Assembly: GCA_945897785.1 (NCBI GenBank)
Contig: CAMDGD010000003.1
Location: forward strand, 1 to 64,000
Reading direction: 5' to 3'
Length of the DNA stretch: 64,000 nt
Source: Paludibacter jiangxiensis
GTDB lineage: Bacteria; Bacteroidota; Bacteroidia; Bacteroidales; Paludibacteraceae
Below, one piece after another: positions 18,602-28,660 of the stretch (position 1 is the first letter of the stretch; every line of letters begins with the position of its first letter). The notes below the pieces were generated by a model. It worked only from the letters and a program-made list of their open reading frames with translations. It did not search any database and was not told the origin of the DNA. The position numbers and the translations under genes are program-made.

Positions 18602-18719
18602 GATATTATCTTCCTATTTGGCACACTATTTATAACAATAAAAACTCCTTTTTTTTATTTGTCTATTAAAAAAAACAGTGAAATAACCGAAGAATTCTTA
18701 TTCTATTCCATATAATAAC

Positions 18720-18727
18720 TAAATTTG
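18720..18727 (+). promoter_or_regulatory. -7 box TAAATTTG for lptD
   Basis: Exact TAnnTTTG match, about 22 nt before the ATG at 18750, divergent from the amidase promoter. Confidence 0.6.
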
Positions 18728-18749
18728 CGGGCATAATAATTTTTAGCAA

Positions 18750-21407
18750 ATGCTATTTTTGAAACAGAAACACCTTATTCCTCTACTGATTGCTTGCTTG
18801 CTTATAAGTTTCAGCTCATTGTGGAGTCAAAATACAAAAGAAACGTTCGATTCTGTTTCAATTGTAACAGACACTGTCTTTATTACATCGAAAAAAGAAA
18901 AAAAATCTAGCATAAGCACCCCTATTCATTACAAAGCAAACGACTCTATTATACTTACAGGATCGGGAAATGCTTTTTTATATGGAACAGGAAATGTGAC
19001 TTACGAAAAAATTGACTTATCGGCAAATTTCATTAAGCTCGATTTCGACAGTGCTACAGTATATGCTGCTGGAACAGTAAATAAATCTGATGAAGGTGGC
19101 GACGAAGTAATTTCAGGTTCTCCCATTTTTAAAGATGGAGATGACGAGTACAAAACAGAATCCATCAGATACAACCTCAACACAAAAAAAGGCTATATTG
19201 TACAAGGCGTTGTACAACAAGGTGAGGGCTATATTATTGGCGAACAAACAAAAAAAATTGACGACGAGATTCTTTGCATGAGAAACGGCAAATATACTAC
19301 TTGCGATAATCACGACCATCCGCATTTTTACCTAAACCTAACCAAAGCCAAAGTAAAACAAAAAAAATGGGTAGTTACCGGTCCGGCTTACCTAGTGCTA
19401 TTGGATGTTCCATTACCGCTGGCTATCCCCTTCGGTTTTTTCCCTTTTACCAAACAATACTCTTCGGGCATTATTATGCCTAGCTACGGACAAGAATTAA
19501 CCCGTGGTTTTTACTTGACAAACGGAGGGTATTATTTTGCGTTAAACGATTATATGGACTTAGCCGTTACCGGTGATTTATACACCATGGGTACTTGGTC
19601 GTTAAATGGAACATCAACTTATTTAAAAAGATACAAGTACCGAGGAAACCTAAACCTTAGTTACCGCGAAGATGTTTCGGGCGAAAAAGAGCTACCTAAT
19701 TATTCGAAAAGCAAAAACTTGTCGATTAACTTGACACGTTCTCAAGACCCCAAAGCTAGTCCGAACAGCACCCTCTCTGCCAGTGTGAATTTTTCGAGCA
19801 GCGGCTACGACCGTAGCAATATAAACAACTATTACAATCCCGCATTATTAGCACAAAACACCAAAAGCTCAAGCCTATCGTGGGGGTATCGCTTCCCTGA
19901 ATCTCCTTTTAGCTTATCGGCAAATATTTTGGCCAATCAACGCACATCCGATTCTACTATCATGCTTACCTTACCCAATTTAAGCCTTAACATGTCAAGA
20001 ATTTACCCTTTTAAACGGAAGAATGCGATAGGAAAAGACCGTTGGTACGAAATATTATCAGTATCTTTAAACAGTAGGTTTAGCAATAGTATCCAAACAA
20101 AAGAAAATAAATTAGTAAGTGCTTCGTTTATTAACGATTGGAGAAACGGATTCGACCACAATATCCCTATTAATATGTCTTTCAATGTTCTAAAATACAT
20201 TTCTATTTCTCCAACAGCCAATTACCATGAAAGATGGTACTTTCAATCGATAGAAAAATCGTGGGACAACATCAACAGCATTGAAATTAACGATACCATA
20301 AACAGTTTTTATCGGGTGTACGATTTCTATGCAGGGATAAGTGCATCAACAAAGCTATATGGATTTTTTACCCCTAATCGCAAACTGTTTGGTGATAAAA
20401 TTGACCGAATCCGACATGTCATTACCCCATCCGTTGGTTTCTCATATAAGCCAGATTTTAGCGATCCTTTCTGGAGCTTCTACGCAAACTATCAAAAGCC
20501 AACCAGCAGCACCGATCTTACTCCGATTGTAGTTAACTACTCTCCTTTTGCTAGCGGATTATACGGTTATCCGAGCATTGGTGAAACAGGAAACATTACC
20601 TTTTCGCTAAACAATAATATTGAAATGAAGGTGAAGCAAAAAAATGACACTACAGACAACCCATATAAAACCATTAGTTTGCTCGATGCATTTAGTGTAA
20701 GTGGTAGTTATAATTTGGCAGCCGACTCGATGAATTGGTCAAATTTTAATGCAAACCTCCGGTTAAAATTATTTAAAGGATTAAATATCAGCTTGGGTGG
20801 TTCCTTCGAAACTTATTTGTTTGCACTTAATGCAAACGACAACCCTGTAAGAATTAACACACCCCGTTGGGAAGTACGAAAATTACCTCGATTAATTAAT
20901 ACGGGCACTTCTTTTGGCTATACTTTCAACAATAAAACTTTTGCCAAAAATGATGATAAAGACGCAACTAATAATCCTACAGACTCAATTGCCAGAACAG
21001 AAGATGCTCCAAAAGAAACATTAGAAAACGAAGGTTATCAAGATTTTAAGTTACCATGGAGCTTATCCTTTGATTATTCTGTACAATACGGAAACACTGT
21101 TTTCAACAAAAGCCTACTCGAATACGACCGAGAACTTACGCATAATATGAGTATGAGAGGAAATATAAGTCTGACTCCTAAATGGCAAGTAAATTTTGGT
21201 GGAGCGTACGACATCACAAACAAAAAAATTACTTATACCAACTTGGGTATAACCAGAAATTTGCATTGTTGGAGCATGAACGCAAACATAGTACCTTTAG
21301 GCTTGTACAAATCTTACAACTTTTTACTTCAAGTTAGTTCCAGTTTATTAAGCGACTTGAAATATGAAAAAAGAAGTGATTTTACAACTCCTGTCGATTG
21401 GTATTAA
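18750..21407 (+). CDS. lptD: LptD-like outer-membrane LPS assembly protein
   Basis: The 885-residue product has a signal peptide (residues 1 to about 26). An OstA/LptA-like beta-jellyroll domain follows at about 50-200 (YKANDSIILTGSGNAFLYG, IDLSANFIKLDFDSATVYA, EEGYIIG-like segments and LCMRNGKYTTCDNHDHPHFY with two Cys). A long beta-barrel region with aromatic girdle residues runs to the C-terminus. LptD with LptE inserts lipopolysaccharide into the outer leaflet. Bacteroidota homologues are divergent but have this layout, and divergence from the amidase and MCE genes is, as I recall, common in the phylum. kdsA in the same window agrees with an LPS-producing cell. Confidence 0.85.
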   Translation: MLFLKQKHLIPLLIACLLISFSSLWSQNTKETFDSVSIVTDTVFITSKKEKKSSISTPIHYKANDSIILTGSGNAFLYGTGNVTYEKIDLSANFIKLDFDSATVYAAGTVNKSDEGGDEVISGSPIFKDGDDEYKTESIRYNLNTKKGYIVQGVVQQGEGYIIGEQTKKIDDEILCMRNGKYTTCDNHDHPHFYLNLTKAKVKQKKWVVTGPAYLVLLDVPLPLAIPFGFFPFTKQYSSGIIMPSYGQELTRGFYLTNGGYYFALNDYMDLAVTGDLYTMGTWSLNGTSTYLKRYKYRGNLNLSYREDVSGEKELPNYSKSKNLSINLTRSQDPKASPNSTLSASVNFSSSGYDRSNINNYYNPALLAQNTKSSSLSWGYRFPESPFSLSANILANQRTSDSTIMLTLPNLSLNMSRIYPFKRKNAIGKDRWYEILSVSLNSRFSNSIQTKENKLVSASFINDWRNGFDHNIPINMSFNVLKYISISPTANYHERWYFQSIEKSWDNINSIEINDTINSFYRVYDFYAGISASTKLYGFFTPNRKLFGDKIDRIRHVITPSVGFSYKPDFSDPFWSFYANYQKPTSSTDLTPIVVNYSPFASGLYGYPSIGETGNITFSLNNNIEMKVKQKNDTTDNPYKTISLLDAFSVSGSYNLAADSMNWSNFNANLRLKLFKGLNISLGGSFETYLFALNANDNPVRINTPRWEVRKLPRLINTGTSFGYTFNNKTFAKNDDKDATNNPTDSIARTEDAPKETLENEGYQDFKLPWSLSFDYSVQYGNTVFNKSLLEYDRELTHNMSMRGNISLTPKWQVNFGGAYDITNKKITYTNLGITRNLHCWSMNANIVPLGLYKSYNFLLQVSSSLLSDLKYEKRSDFTTPVDWY

Positions 21408-21440
21408 AAAAAAACAAACCCAACTTTGTAAAGATTTGAT

Positions 21441-21448
21441 TATCTTTG
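21441..21448 (+). promoter_or_regulatory. -7 box TATCTTTG for the slyD unit
   Basis: Exact TAnnTTTG match, about 28 nt before the ATG at 21477. Confidence 0.65.
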
Positions 21449-21476
21449 CATCATTATTAATTTAACACACTAGCAT

Positions 21477-22046
21477 ATGAATATCTCTGAAAAAAAAATT
21501 GTAACAGTTAGCTACGATTTATTCGTTCAAGCAGAAAAAGAAACCCCTGAATTGATGGAAAGCGCCACAAGCGAAAATCCCCTAGTATTTTGTTTTGGCA
21601 TTGGCATGATGCTTCAAAAATTCGAAAATGAATTGCAAGATAAAAAAACAGGCGACTCGTTCGATTTCACTATTGCCTGCGATGATGCATACGGACAATA
21701 CAACGAAGAACATGTAATTGATTTGCCAAAATCTATTTTTGAAGTAGAAGGTAAATTTGACGATGAAATGGTTGCTATTGGCAAAATTGTACCATTAATG
21801 GATGCTGAAGGAAACCGCTTAAGTGCCGAAGTTTTGGCTGTAAACGAAAATGATGTAAGCGTTGACTTAAACCACCCTTTGGCCGGTGAAAACTTACACT
21901 TCAAAGGAAAAGTACTTGATGTACACGAACCATCTGAAGAAGAATTAGCTTCTTACTTAAATGGCGGAGGTTGTAGCGGTTGTGGTTCCGGTGGTTGTGA
22001 TGAAGGTGAGTCAAGTGATTGCGGTTGCAATTGTAATTGTAATTAA
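21477..22046 (+). CDS. slyD: FKBP-type peptidyl-prolyl isomerase, SlyD-like, with Cys-rich tail
   Basis: The 189-residue product starts with the SlyD-type FKBP strand VTVSYDLFVQ, has the active-site stretch ENPLVFCFGIGMMLQKFENEL, and the inserted IF chaperone domain (about residues 75-130) with DDAYGQYNEEHVIDLP before it. The last 27 residues form a metal-binding-like tail with nine Cys (motifs CSGCGSGGC and CGCNCNCN). In Escherichia coli SlyD the tail is His-rich and binds nickel; here Cys replaces His, so the metal preference may differ. It acts in cytosolic protein folding and perhaps metal handling. aroC follows after about 45 nt and may be cotranscribed. Confidence 0.9.
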   Translation: MNISEKKIVTVSYDLFVQAEKETPELMESATSENPLVFCFGIGMMLQKFENELQDKKTGDSFDFTIACDDAYGQYNEEHVIDLPKSIFEVEGKFDDEMVAIGKIVPLMDAEGNRLSAEVLAVNENDVSVDLNHPLAGENLHFKGKVLDVHEPSEEELASYLNGGGCSGCGSGGCDEGESSDCGCNCNCN

Positions 22047-22091
22047 TTTATAAAACCCTATTATTATTTTTTCCTTCAATAAGTAGCATTC

Positions 22092-23165
22092 ATGTCAAAT
22101 ACTATTGGAAATATATTCAGACTTACTTCTTTTGGAGAATCGCACGGAAAAGCTATTGGCGGTGTTATTGATGGCTGTCCTTCAGGGATTTTCCTCGACG
22201 AGCAGTTTATTCAAACACAGCTAAATAGAAGACGCCCCGGACAGTCTGACATAACAACTTCGCGCAACGAGGCTGACAAAGTGGTATTTTTATCGGGTAT
22301 TTTTGAAGGACAAACGACTGGTGCTCCAATTGCATTTGTTATATGGAATGCCGACCAACACTCGAGCGATTACGACAATTTAAAAGATGTTTTCAGACCC
22401 TCGCACGCTGATTTCACCTACCAAACAAAATATGGTATTCGCGATCATAGAGGTGGCGGACGAACTTCTGCAAGAGAAACAATAACTCGCGTAGTGGCAG
22501 GGGCCATAGCGCAAGTAGCTTTAAAACAGTTGGGTATATCAATTATTGCCTTTACCTCGCAAGTAGGTGATATAAAATTGACAGAAAACTATCAAGCCTA
22601 CACGCTCGAAGAAGCCGAAAAAAACGCTATTCGTTGTCCGGATAAAGCCACAGCCGAAAAAATGATTGCGCTAGTGCAACAAATTAAGGCTGAAGGCGAT
22701 ACCATCGGGGGACTTATTAGCTGTGTTGTTAAAGGCGTTCCTGCCGGTTGGGGCGAACCTGTTTATACAAAATTACATGCGGTATTAGGTAATGCTATGC
22801 TATCCATAAATGCCTGTAAAGGATTTGAATACGGCAGCGGATTTGATGTTAGTAACAAAGGTTCCGAAATAAACGATGTATTTGTGATGGATAACGGCAA
22901 AGTGAGCACAAAAACAAACCACTCAGGAGGAATGCAGGGCGGTATATCAAACGGACAAGACATATATTTTCGTGTAGCCTTTAAACCGGTAGCCACTATT
23001 TTACGGGAACAAGAAACGGTAACTAAATCGGGTGAAAAAAGTCTTATCAAAGCGGCTGGAAGACACGATCCGTGTGTGCTACCAAGAGCTGTTCCAATTG
23101 TTGAAGCAATGGCTGCAATCTCTTTGTATGACATGTACCTGTTGAGCAAAACAAACGAAAAATAA
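22092..23165 (+). CDS. aroC: Chorismate synthase
   Basis: Last step of the shikimate pathway: it converts 5-enolpyruvylshikimate-3-phosphate to chorismate with reduced FMN. The 357-residue length is standard. Signatures are [20 protein letters not shown] at the N-terminus, [17 protein letters not shown], the central [22 protein letters not shown] motif, [13 protein letters not shown] and the C-terminal [18 protein letters not shown]. kdsA follows after 13 nt, so the two genes are probably in one transcript, possibly with the preceding slyD-like gene. Confidence 0.98.
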   Translation: MSNTIGNIFRLTSFGESHGKAIGGVIDGCPSGIFLDEQFIQTQLNRRRPGQSDITTSRNEADKVVFLSGIFEGQTTGAPIAFVIWNADQHSSDYDNLKDVFRPSHADFTYQTKYGIRDHRGGGRTSARETITRVVAGAIAQVALKQLGISIIAFTSQVGDIKLTENYQAYTLEEAEKNAIRCPDKATAEKMIALVQQIKAEGDTIGGLISCVVKGVPAGWGEPVYTKLHAVLGNAMLSINACKGFEYGSGFDVSNKGSEINDVFVMDNGKVSTKTNHSGGMQGGISNGQDIYFRVAFKPVATILREQETVTKSGEKSLIKAAGRHDPCVLPRAVPIVEAMAAISLYDMYLLSKTNEK

Positions 23166-23178
23166 TACAGCAACAAAG

Positions 23179-23988
23179 ATGATTCCTAAACTAAAACATA
23201 CCGATGCGGAAAATTTTTTATTGTTAGCCGGACCTTGTGTAATAGAGAGCGAAGCAATGGCTTTCGAAATTGCAGAAAAACTAGTTGAAATTAGCAATAA
23301 ATACAAAATTCCCTTTGTTTTTAAAGGTTCTTACCGCAAGGCAAACCGTTCTCGATTAGATTCATTTACTGGAATAGGCGATGAAAAAGCACTTTCGATA
23401 CTTCAGGCTATTGGAAACCGATTTGATATTCCGGTAGTAACTGATATTCACACCGAACATGAAGCAGCTTTGGCTGCTGAGTTTGTAGATATCTTACAAA
23501 TACCAGCGTTTCTTTGCCGACAAACAGAATTATTGCTTGCCGCAGCCAAAACCGGAAAAGTGGTAAATATCAAAAAAGGACAGTTTCTATCTGCCGAATC
23601 CATGCAATTTGCTGTACAAAAAGTATTGGATGGCGGAAACAAGAATATCTTACTTACCGAAAGAGGCAATAGCTTTGGGTATCAAGATTTAATTGTCGAT
23701 TTTAGAGGAATTCCTGTCATGCAAAAAATTGGCTATCCGGTCATTCTAGACATCACCCACTCCTTACAGCAACCCAATCAAACAAGCGGTGTAACAGGAG
23801 GATTGCCTGAGCTTATTGAAACTATTGCGCGCGCCGGTATAGCTTGCGGTGTTGACGGCATATTTATGGAAACTCATCCGGAACCAAGCAAAGCAAAATC
23901 AGACGGAGCCAACATGTTAGCCCTACGAGATGCAGAAAAATTACTCCAAAAGCTAGTTAGCATAAAGCAATGCATTAACACCTTATAA
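23179..23988 (+). CDS. kdsA: 3-deoxy-8-phosphooctulonate (KDO-8-P) synthase
   Basis: It condenses phosphoenolpyruvate and arabinose-5-phosphate to KDO-8-phosphate, the precursor of the inner core sugar of LPS. The 269-residue product has family motifs LLAGPCVIESE near the N-terminus, VFKGSYRKANRSRLDSFTG, PVVTDIHTEHEA, NIKKGQFLSAESM, LLTERGNSFGYQDLIVDFR and FMETHPEPSKAKSDGANM. The N of KANRS is present, as in family members. It follows aroC closely. An AT-stem hairpin with a T-run (23988-24013) ends the unit. Confidence 0.97.
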   Translation: MIPKLKHTDAENFLLLAGPCVIESEAMAFEIAEKLVEISNKYKIPFVFKGSYRKANRSRLDSFTGIGDEKALSILQAIGNRFDIPVVTDIHTEHEAALAAEFVDILQIPAFLCRQTELLLAAAKTGKVVNIKKGQFLSAESMQFAVQKVLDGGNKNILLTERGNSFGYQDLIVDFRGIPVMQKIGYPVILDITHSLQQPNQTSGVTGGLPELIETIARAGIACGVDGIFMETHPEPSKAKSDGANMLALRDAEKLLQKLVSIKQCINTL

Positions 23989-24013
23989 CCTCGATTAATT
24001 CGGGGTTTTTTTA
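23988..24013 (+). terminator. Weak hairpin terminator after kdsA
   Basis: AACCTCGA and TTCGGGGTT form a short imperfect stem directly followed by a run of T. Confidence 0.5.
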
Positions 24014-24436
24014 TGTAAATTAAACAATAATTCCCGTAGTGCACTTGGGACTATAAATAGAAAAAGAAAAAAATAGTATTAAGAAGCACAAACCCCTCCA
24101 TTGGTTGCGGATAGAACAATTGTTAAGGTTATTTACCATATACTTTACAGGTAATGAAATAATATAAGCTTCTTTGAACAGTCGTATCATATATAACATA
24201 TACAATAGTTAATATATGCAAACAACCTTTAATGTCATTTAGCAGTAACTGCCTTTTGTTCAGCAAAATGAAACCAAACGAACAAAAACATATAAAAAAT
24301 ATATTTAACAACATATTTAGCTTAAAAACTCCGTTTAAAACGACGATATATCAATTAAAATTTTAACTTTGCATGTGTTAAAAAAACTTTAATACTTAGT
24401 TGTACAAAATAAATTCATTAACCAACTGATTATCGT
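24014..24436. other. Intergenic region before the T9SS-linked genes
   Basis: The stretch is AT-rich and I see no gene or clear RNA. A -7 box TAACTTTG at 24364-24371 marks the likely start of the downstream unit, giving a leader of about 60 nt. Confidence 0.5.
24364..24371 (+). promoter_or_regulatory. -7 box TAACTTTG for the T9SS-linked trio
   Basis: Exact TAnnTTTG match, 65 nt before the ATG at 24437. Confidence 0.6.
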
Positions 24437-26305
24437 ATGAGAAATCTATCAAACTTGTTTTTCAAACTCTATCTATTGATAGCAGTTTTAGGAGCATGGA
24501 CAAACGCATCGGCTCAAATCATTGAAGCCAGAAGCATCAGCTGTCCGGGTGCTAACGACGGACAATTAAATGTTCATTCTGTTTGGGGAACTCCCCCCTA
24601 CACTTATGCATGGACATTAAACGGAAACCCTATAGTAGCTGATAGCATTATCAAAGGAGCTAATCCGGGTGATTATGAAGTTACTGTAACAGATGCCACT
24701 TTAGTTGATACCGTCTGGACCTACACTCTACTAGACGCTATTCCAATCAGCATTAATCCAATAACCATAGCAAACACCACATGGCCTGCTTACGACGGAA
24801 CATTAGATGTTGGTGCAACAGGTGGTAGCAATACATATATTTACACTGTTATTGACAGTACTTTTAGAAGAACTGTAAACGCAACAGGCCCTATTTACAA
24901 CACACTTGCTCCCGGTAATTATCAAATCACCGTTGAAGACTCACACGGATGCATTGCAAAAGCATCGGCAATAATAACCGATAACAGCGAAAGCCTGTTA
25001 AGTTCCATTACCCCAACGACTATAACTTGTTACAAAATACCTGTAAGCTGTGCAGTAGTTCCTTCTGAACAAGATATTTTCCCTGTGACTGCCGAATTTG
25101 ATGATAGTGTTATAGACCAAGCCATCTATTATGTTATAGATTCCAATTTAGTATCCGGAACACCATACGCATTTAATTATATTGATTCAATTCGCTATTG
25201 GAAAATTGCTGTTACAAATAATGTTGACACCTTTTTATATCTTAACACTACCCCTATAATTACACTTGGTGACGCATCGGGTGTATATACGCAACATTCC
25301 TTTGTTAAAACGGTTTTTTTTGTTGATTCTGTAAGTGTACTACAAACACTACCGGACACTAGCTACTATAAAAACCGCTTTATTGGGCTTAATAGAATTC
25401 TATTAGCTTCTCCCTCTCTTACACCGGTACCTTTATTAGAAGATGGTTTTCATTATGCAGAATACTGGAGCACAGACGGAAAAGGGAAACGAGCCAGTTG
25501 GGATATTGTAGCCCCTCCAAACCCTGTTTCTATTAACTTCACACAAACAGACATTACTTGCTATTTAGGTACTAACGGAGCCATAACCGCAAATGCGCAA
25601 GGGAGTTGGCACAACTATTTTACACCCTATGCCTCTATTAGCATTTCCGGTCCGGGTGGTTTTATTACAGCTTTAAACAACAACAATGTTAGTTTAGCTA
25701 ACTTAACTGCCGGCACCTACAGCATTACGGCCACAGACATTCAAGGATGTAGTAGAACACAAACGGTTGTATTAGAACAGCCCGACGAACCGCTCCGTAT
25801 TGTGTGGGCAGATGTAATTAATGCACGCTGTCCGTACAGTTTAGATGGAGCAGCAAATATCCACAGAATAGATGGATCTGTTGGAGCCGTTAGTTATGCT
25901 TGGTCAAACGGAGACACTAGTCCAAACCTAACCGACATTACTCCGGGCACTTACATACTAACTGTTACCGATGCTAACGGATGTACCGGTCAAGATTCGA
26001 TAAAAGTAGAAGGAGAAAGAAGAAACTGTTTTTATAATATTGTAACACCAAACGGCGATGGCTTCAACGATTATTTCGATTTATCCGATTTCTGTGTAGG
26101 CGTACAAATGAAAGCAGTAATATTTAACGAAGCCGGTAATAAAGTAATTGAGTTGAATGAAAATAACCCGCGATGGGATGGATACGACCCAGCCTTACCG
26201 CCAACCGGAACATCATCTACTTACACCTGTTTTGTTGCTTTGTTTGAAAACGGTGTAAAAACGGTCGAATTTGCCGAAAGCTTTTCGGTAGTTCATCAAC
26301 AATAA
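24437..26305 (+). CDS. Secreted protein with SprB-like repeats and type B T9SS sorting domain
   Basis: The 622-residue product has a signal peptide ending near NASAQ. Several SprB/PKD-like repeats follow, each with a conserved Cys: about residues 28-90 (SCPGANDGQLNVHSVWG), 110-180, 370-450 (ITCYLGTNGAITANAQG) and 455-525 (ARCPYSLDGAANIHRIDG ... YAWSNGDTSP). The C-terminal about 90 residues carry the gliding-motility CHU_C signature (NIVTPNGDGFNDYFDLSDFC, AVIFNEAGNKVIELNENNPRWDGYDP). This domain directs export through the type IX secretion system and surface attachment. The two downstream genes (PorP/SprF and PD40-SPOR) fit a dedicated surface assembly. The biological role, such as adhesion, is inference. 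Confidence 0.92.
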   Translation: MRNLSNLFFKLYLLIAVLGAWTNASAQIIEARSISCPGANDGQLNVHSVWGTPPYTYAWTLNGNPIVADSIIKGANPGDYEVTVTDATLVDTVWTYTLLDAIPISINPITIANTTWPAYDGTLDVGATGGSNTYIYTVIDSTFRRTVNATGPIYNTLAPGNYQITVEDSHGCIAKASAIITDNSESLLSSITPTTITCYKIPVSCAVVPSEQDIFPVTAEFDDSVIDQAIYYVIDSNLVSGTPYAFNYIDSIRYWKIAVTNNVDTFLYLNTTPIITLGDASGVYTQHSFVKTVFFVDSVSVLQTLPDTSYYKNRFIGLNRILLASPSLTPVPLLEDGFHYAEYWSTDGKGKRASWDIVAPPNPVSINFTQTDITCYLGTNGAITANAQGSWHNYFTPYASISISGPGGFITALNNNNVSLANLTAGTYSITATDIQGCSRTQTVVLEQPDEPLRIVWADVINARCPYSLDGAANIHRIDGSVGAVSYAWSNGDTSPNLTDITPGTYILTVTDANGCTGQDSIKVEGERRNCFYNIVTPNGDGFNDYFDLSDFCVGVQMKAVIFNEAGNKVIELNENNPRWDGYDPALPPTGTSSTYTCFVALFENGVKTVEFAESFSVVHQQ

Positions 26306-26345
26306 AAATTAATTTGTAAAAAGTCAACCATCAAAATAAGCTGCA

Positions 26346-27257
26346 ATGAAAAAAACAAAATATATCCTGCTAAGTGTAAGCTTACTACTTATCTCTACGC
26401 AAAGCTACAGCCAACGAATATGGGGAAACCCTGTAGGTCAATATGCCTATAACCCTGCCGGTGCTGCAATGAACGATTTAGGCGAATTAGTGAGTTGTTT
26501 TTATACAACCTACGAATCGGCAATTAACAGTCCGAAGGGATTAATGCTAATGGGTTCTTCTACCTTCCCCACCGATAATATTGGGGCCGGTTTCCGATTA
26601 ACATCGGAGTCGGGAGGAGTTATCAAAAACCTTATGGGTGAAGCAACATTTATGTATCGTGTAAACCTAAGCAGAGATACCAAACTTGCCTTCGGCTTAT
26701 CTGCGGTGTTTAACCAAATAGGCTTAGATTATGATTTACTTACCCCTCAGCACAGCCAAGACCCTATCATTACTATAGGCGCTGAAACGGGTTCGTATGT
26801 AGATGCCAACTTTGGAATAAGCATTTACGAAGCCAATCATTTTTATTTTGGAGTTGCTGGCTATAATTTAATCGGACAACAAACCAGTTGGCTTTTGCCT
26901 AACTTTACCAATAGAGCTTCGCGCTTAATTAGTGCCAGTGGTATGTATTCGCTTAATCTTTTTCAAGGCGATGGTAAGCTAGAAACTACCGTAGTTGGTA
27001 TGACTTTTATGCCTCAAGATGACTTTACATTTAGTTATGATGCCAGTACCCGCTTAATAATGAACAAAACATTTTGGGTTGGAGGCGGATACTCCAATAG
27101 TTTTGTCAAATTGTTACTAGGATTATATATTCAAAACCTAACGGTAGGGTACACAGGTGCTATTGGCATGGGAGATATTACAAGTTATACCTATGCTTTT
27201 CCAAAACACGAATTATTTTTAAGGATGGAATTAAACACTTCCAGCTCTTCTCGTTAA
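26346..27257 (+). CDS. PorP/SprF family type IX secretion membrane protein
   Basis: The 303-residue outer-membrane barrel has a signal peptide (residues 1 to about 22). The PorP/SprF pattern follows, with NPAGAAMNDLGELVSCFY near the N-terminus, strands such as LAFGLSAVFNQIGLDYDLL and DANFGISIYEANHFYFGVAGYNL, and a C-terminal strand ending ELFLRMELNT. SprF-type proteins are needed for secretion of the adjacent type B sorting-domain cargo; the gene order cargo then sprF is typical. It lies 40 nt after the cargo gene and 21 nt before the PD40 gene, so one operon is likely. Confidence 0.92.
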   Translation: MKKTKYILLSVSLLLISTQSYSQRIWGNPVGQYAYNPAGAAMNDLGELVSCFYTTYESAINSPKGLMLMGSSTFPTDNIGAGFRLTSESGGVIKNLMGEATFMYRVNLSRDTKLAFGLSAVFNQIGLDYDLLTPQHSQDPIITIGAETGSYVDANFGISIYEANHFYFGVAGYNLIGQQTSWLLPNFTNRASRLISASGMYSLNLFQGDGKLETTVVGMTFMPQDDFTFSYDASTRLIMNKTFWVGGGYSNSFVKLLLGLYIQNLTVGYTGAIGMGDITSYTYAFPKHELFLRMELNTSSSSR

Positions 27258-27278
27258 GAAATTTGTAAGACCATTTGT

Positions 27279-28643
27279 ATGAATAAACTAAGCTATACAG
27301 TTTTGTTGTGTTTAAGCATCATGTTTTCCGGATTGAGTTATGCTCAAAAATTTAAAACAGAATTTAAACTGCGCGAAGTGGCTAAAGATACCGTTTGTGT
27401 AAATATGCAAACAATAAACAGCCCCTATGACGACTATTTGCCTTTTTTAATTGGCAAAAAAGACATGCTGTTTACATCCAACAGAAAAAACACGCAAGAA
27501 GGCCAAACCTTACAATACTCAGAAAAAGTATATTGGACGCGTGAAAAAAAGAAAAACGATTGGCAAAAACCAAAAAAGAATGGGTATTCATGGAATAGCG
27601 ATAACAACACCGCTTTAATAGGTATTGGTGACGCCTTGTATTATTTTTATCGTTCGTACTGGAAAGATAATGGAGAGATTTTTACTGCCGAACGCGACAC
27701 CAAAGGGAAAGAACCTTGGCAAGCGTCCAATTTAAAAAAGATGAATTACATCTGCACCAAGTACGATGAAAATTCAATTACTCCATCGAATGGGGATAGT
27801 GTATTTTTTGTTTCGAACCGCAATGGAAACTACGATATCTTTCTACAAGTAGGTGAAGCAAAAGCTTCTCCGGTAGAAATACTTAACACCGAATACAACG
27901 AAAATGATGTGTTTTTCAGTTTTGCCAACCAAACGCTGTATTTTAGTTCAAACCGACCAGGAGGCATTGGTGGCTACGATATTTACAGAGCACCAATAAT
28001 TGACAATACCTTCTCTGCACCAGAATTACTACGAGACACCATGATAAACAGCAGTTCTGACGATAGAGATTTTAGATGGTATAATGATTCGTTGATGTAT
28101 TTATCTTCTAATCGACTAATGGGACTCGGCGGATTTGACATCTACAATATTCGTGTAAAAAGCCGAAATGTTTACGACACCATCATTACAGAAATTCCGA
28201 TTATTGTTGACACTATTAAAGACCTAAAAGGCGAACTGTATGCAAAACTAAAAGAATTAGGTTTGTTCCCATTTAGAGGAGAAGTACAAGTAGGTGCATA
28301 CAGATATATCCCCTCCTTAGATGACTTCTTAACAAAATTCCCTTGCATTAAAACGCAAAACATCCGTATGGATAAAATTATTGTGGATGATAGCATAACT
28401 GTACATAAGTATATAGTAGATACGCTTTATACGGATGTTGATAAGGCTGTAAACAAACAAATTGAAATTGAAGCCATGCGTTGCTTGCCCGACGAAGTTT
28501 TTTCTGATATGCCATTTATTGGTATGTTAGATAAAGACAAAAACCGATATGCCATATTCTGGAAAAAAGATGAGTTCCACACCAAAAAAGTTTTTTATAT
28601 CTTTAAAAACGGGAAACAAATTTGGAAAACCCGTCTATTCTAA
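27279..28643 (+). CDS. Secreted PD40 repeat protein with SPOR-like C-terminal domain
   Basis: The 454-residue product has a signal peptide ending LSYAQ. PD40-type propeller repeats follow with the recurring pattern SPYDDYLPFLIGKKDMLFTSNRK, SVFFVSNRNGNYDIFLQ, TLYFSSNRPGGIGGYDIYR and LMYLSSNRLMGLGGFDIYN (about residues 45-290). The C-terminal 130 residues contain FPFRGEVQVGAYRYIPSLDDF, resembling SPOR domains that bind peptidoglycan. It completes a cargo-SprF-PD40 operon. PorE-like proteins combine PD40 with a peptidoglycan-binding domain to tether the T9SS ring; here a SPOR-like domain would take the place of OmpA. That functional parallel is inference. Confidence 0.83.
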   Translation: MNKLSYTVLLCLSIMFSGLSYAQKFKTEFKLREVAKDTVCVNMQTINSPYDDYLPFLIGKKDMLFTSNRKNTQEGQTLQYSEKVYWTREKKKNDWQKPKKNGYSWNSDNNTALIGIGDALYYFYRSYWKDNGEIFTAERDTKGKEPWQASNLKKMNYICTKYDENSITPSNGDSVFFVSNRNGNYDIFLQVGEAKASPVEILNTEYNENDVFFSFANQTLYFSSNRPGGIGGYDIYRAPIIDNTFSAPELLRDTMINSSSDDRDFRWYNDSLMYLSSNRLMGLGGFDIYNIRVKSRNVYDTIITEIPIIVDTIKDLKGELYAKLKELGLFPFRGEVQVGAYRYIPSLDDFLTKFPCIKTQNIRMDKIIVDDSITVHKYIVDTLYTDVDKAVNKQIEIEAMRCLPDEVFSDMPFIGMLDKDKNRYAIFWKKDEFHTKKVFYIFKNGKQIWKTRLF

Positions 28644-28660
28644 AATAAAACTTAATATAT

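Noticed and set aside
24014-24205. A 61-codon minus-strand frame in the gap after kdsA
   Set aside because: No family features, no promoter and no conservation signal that I can see.
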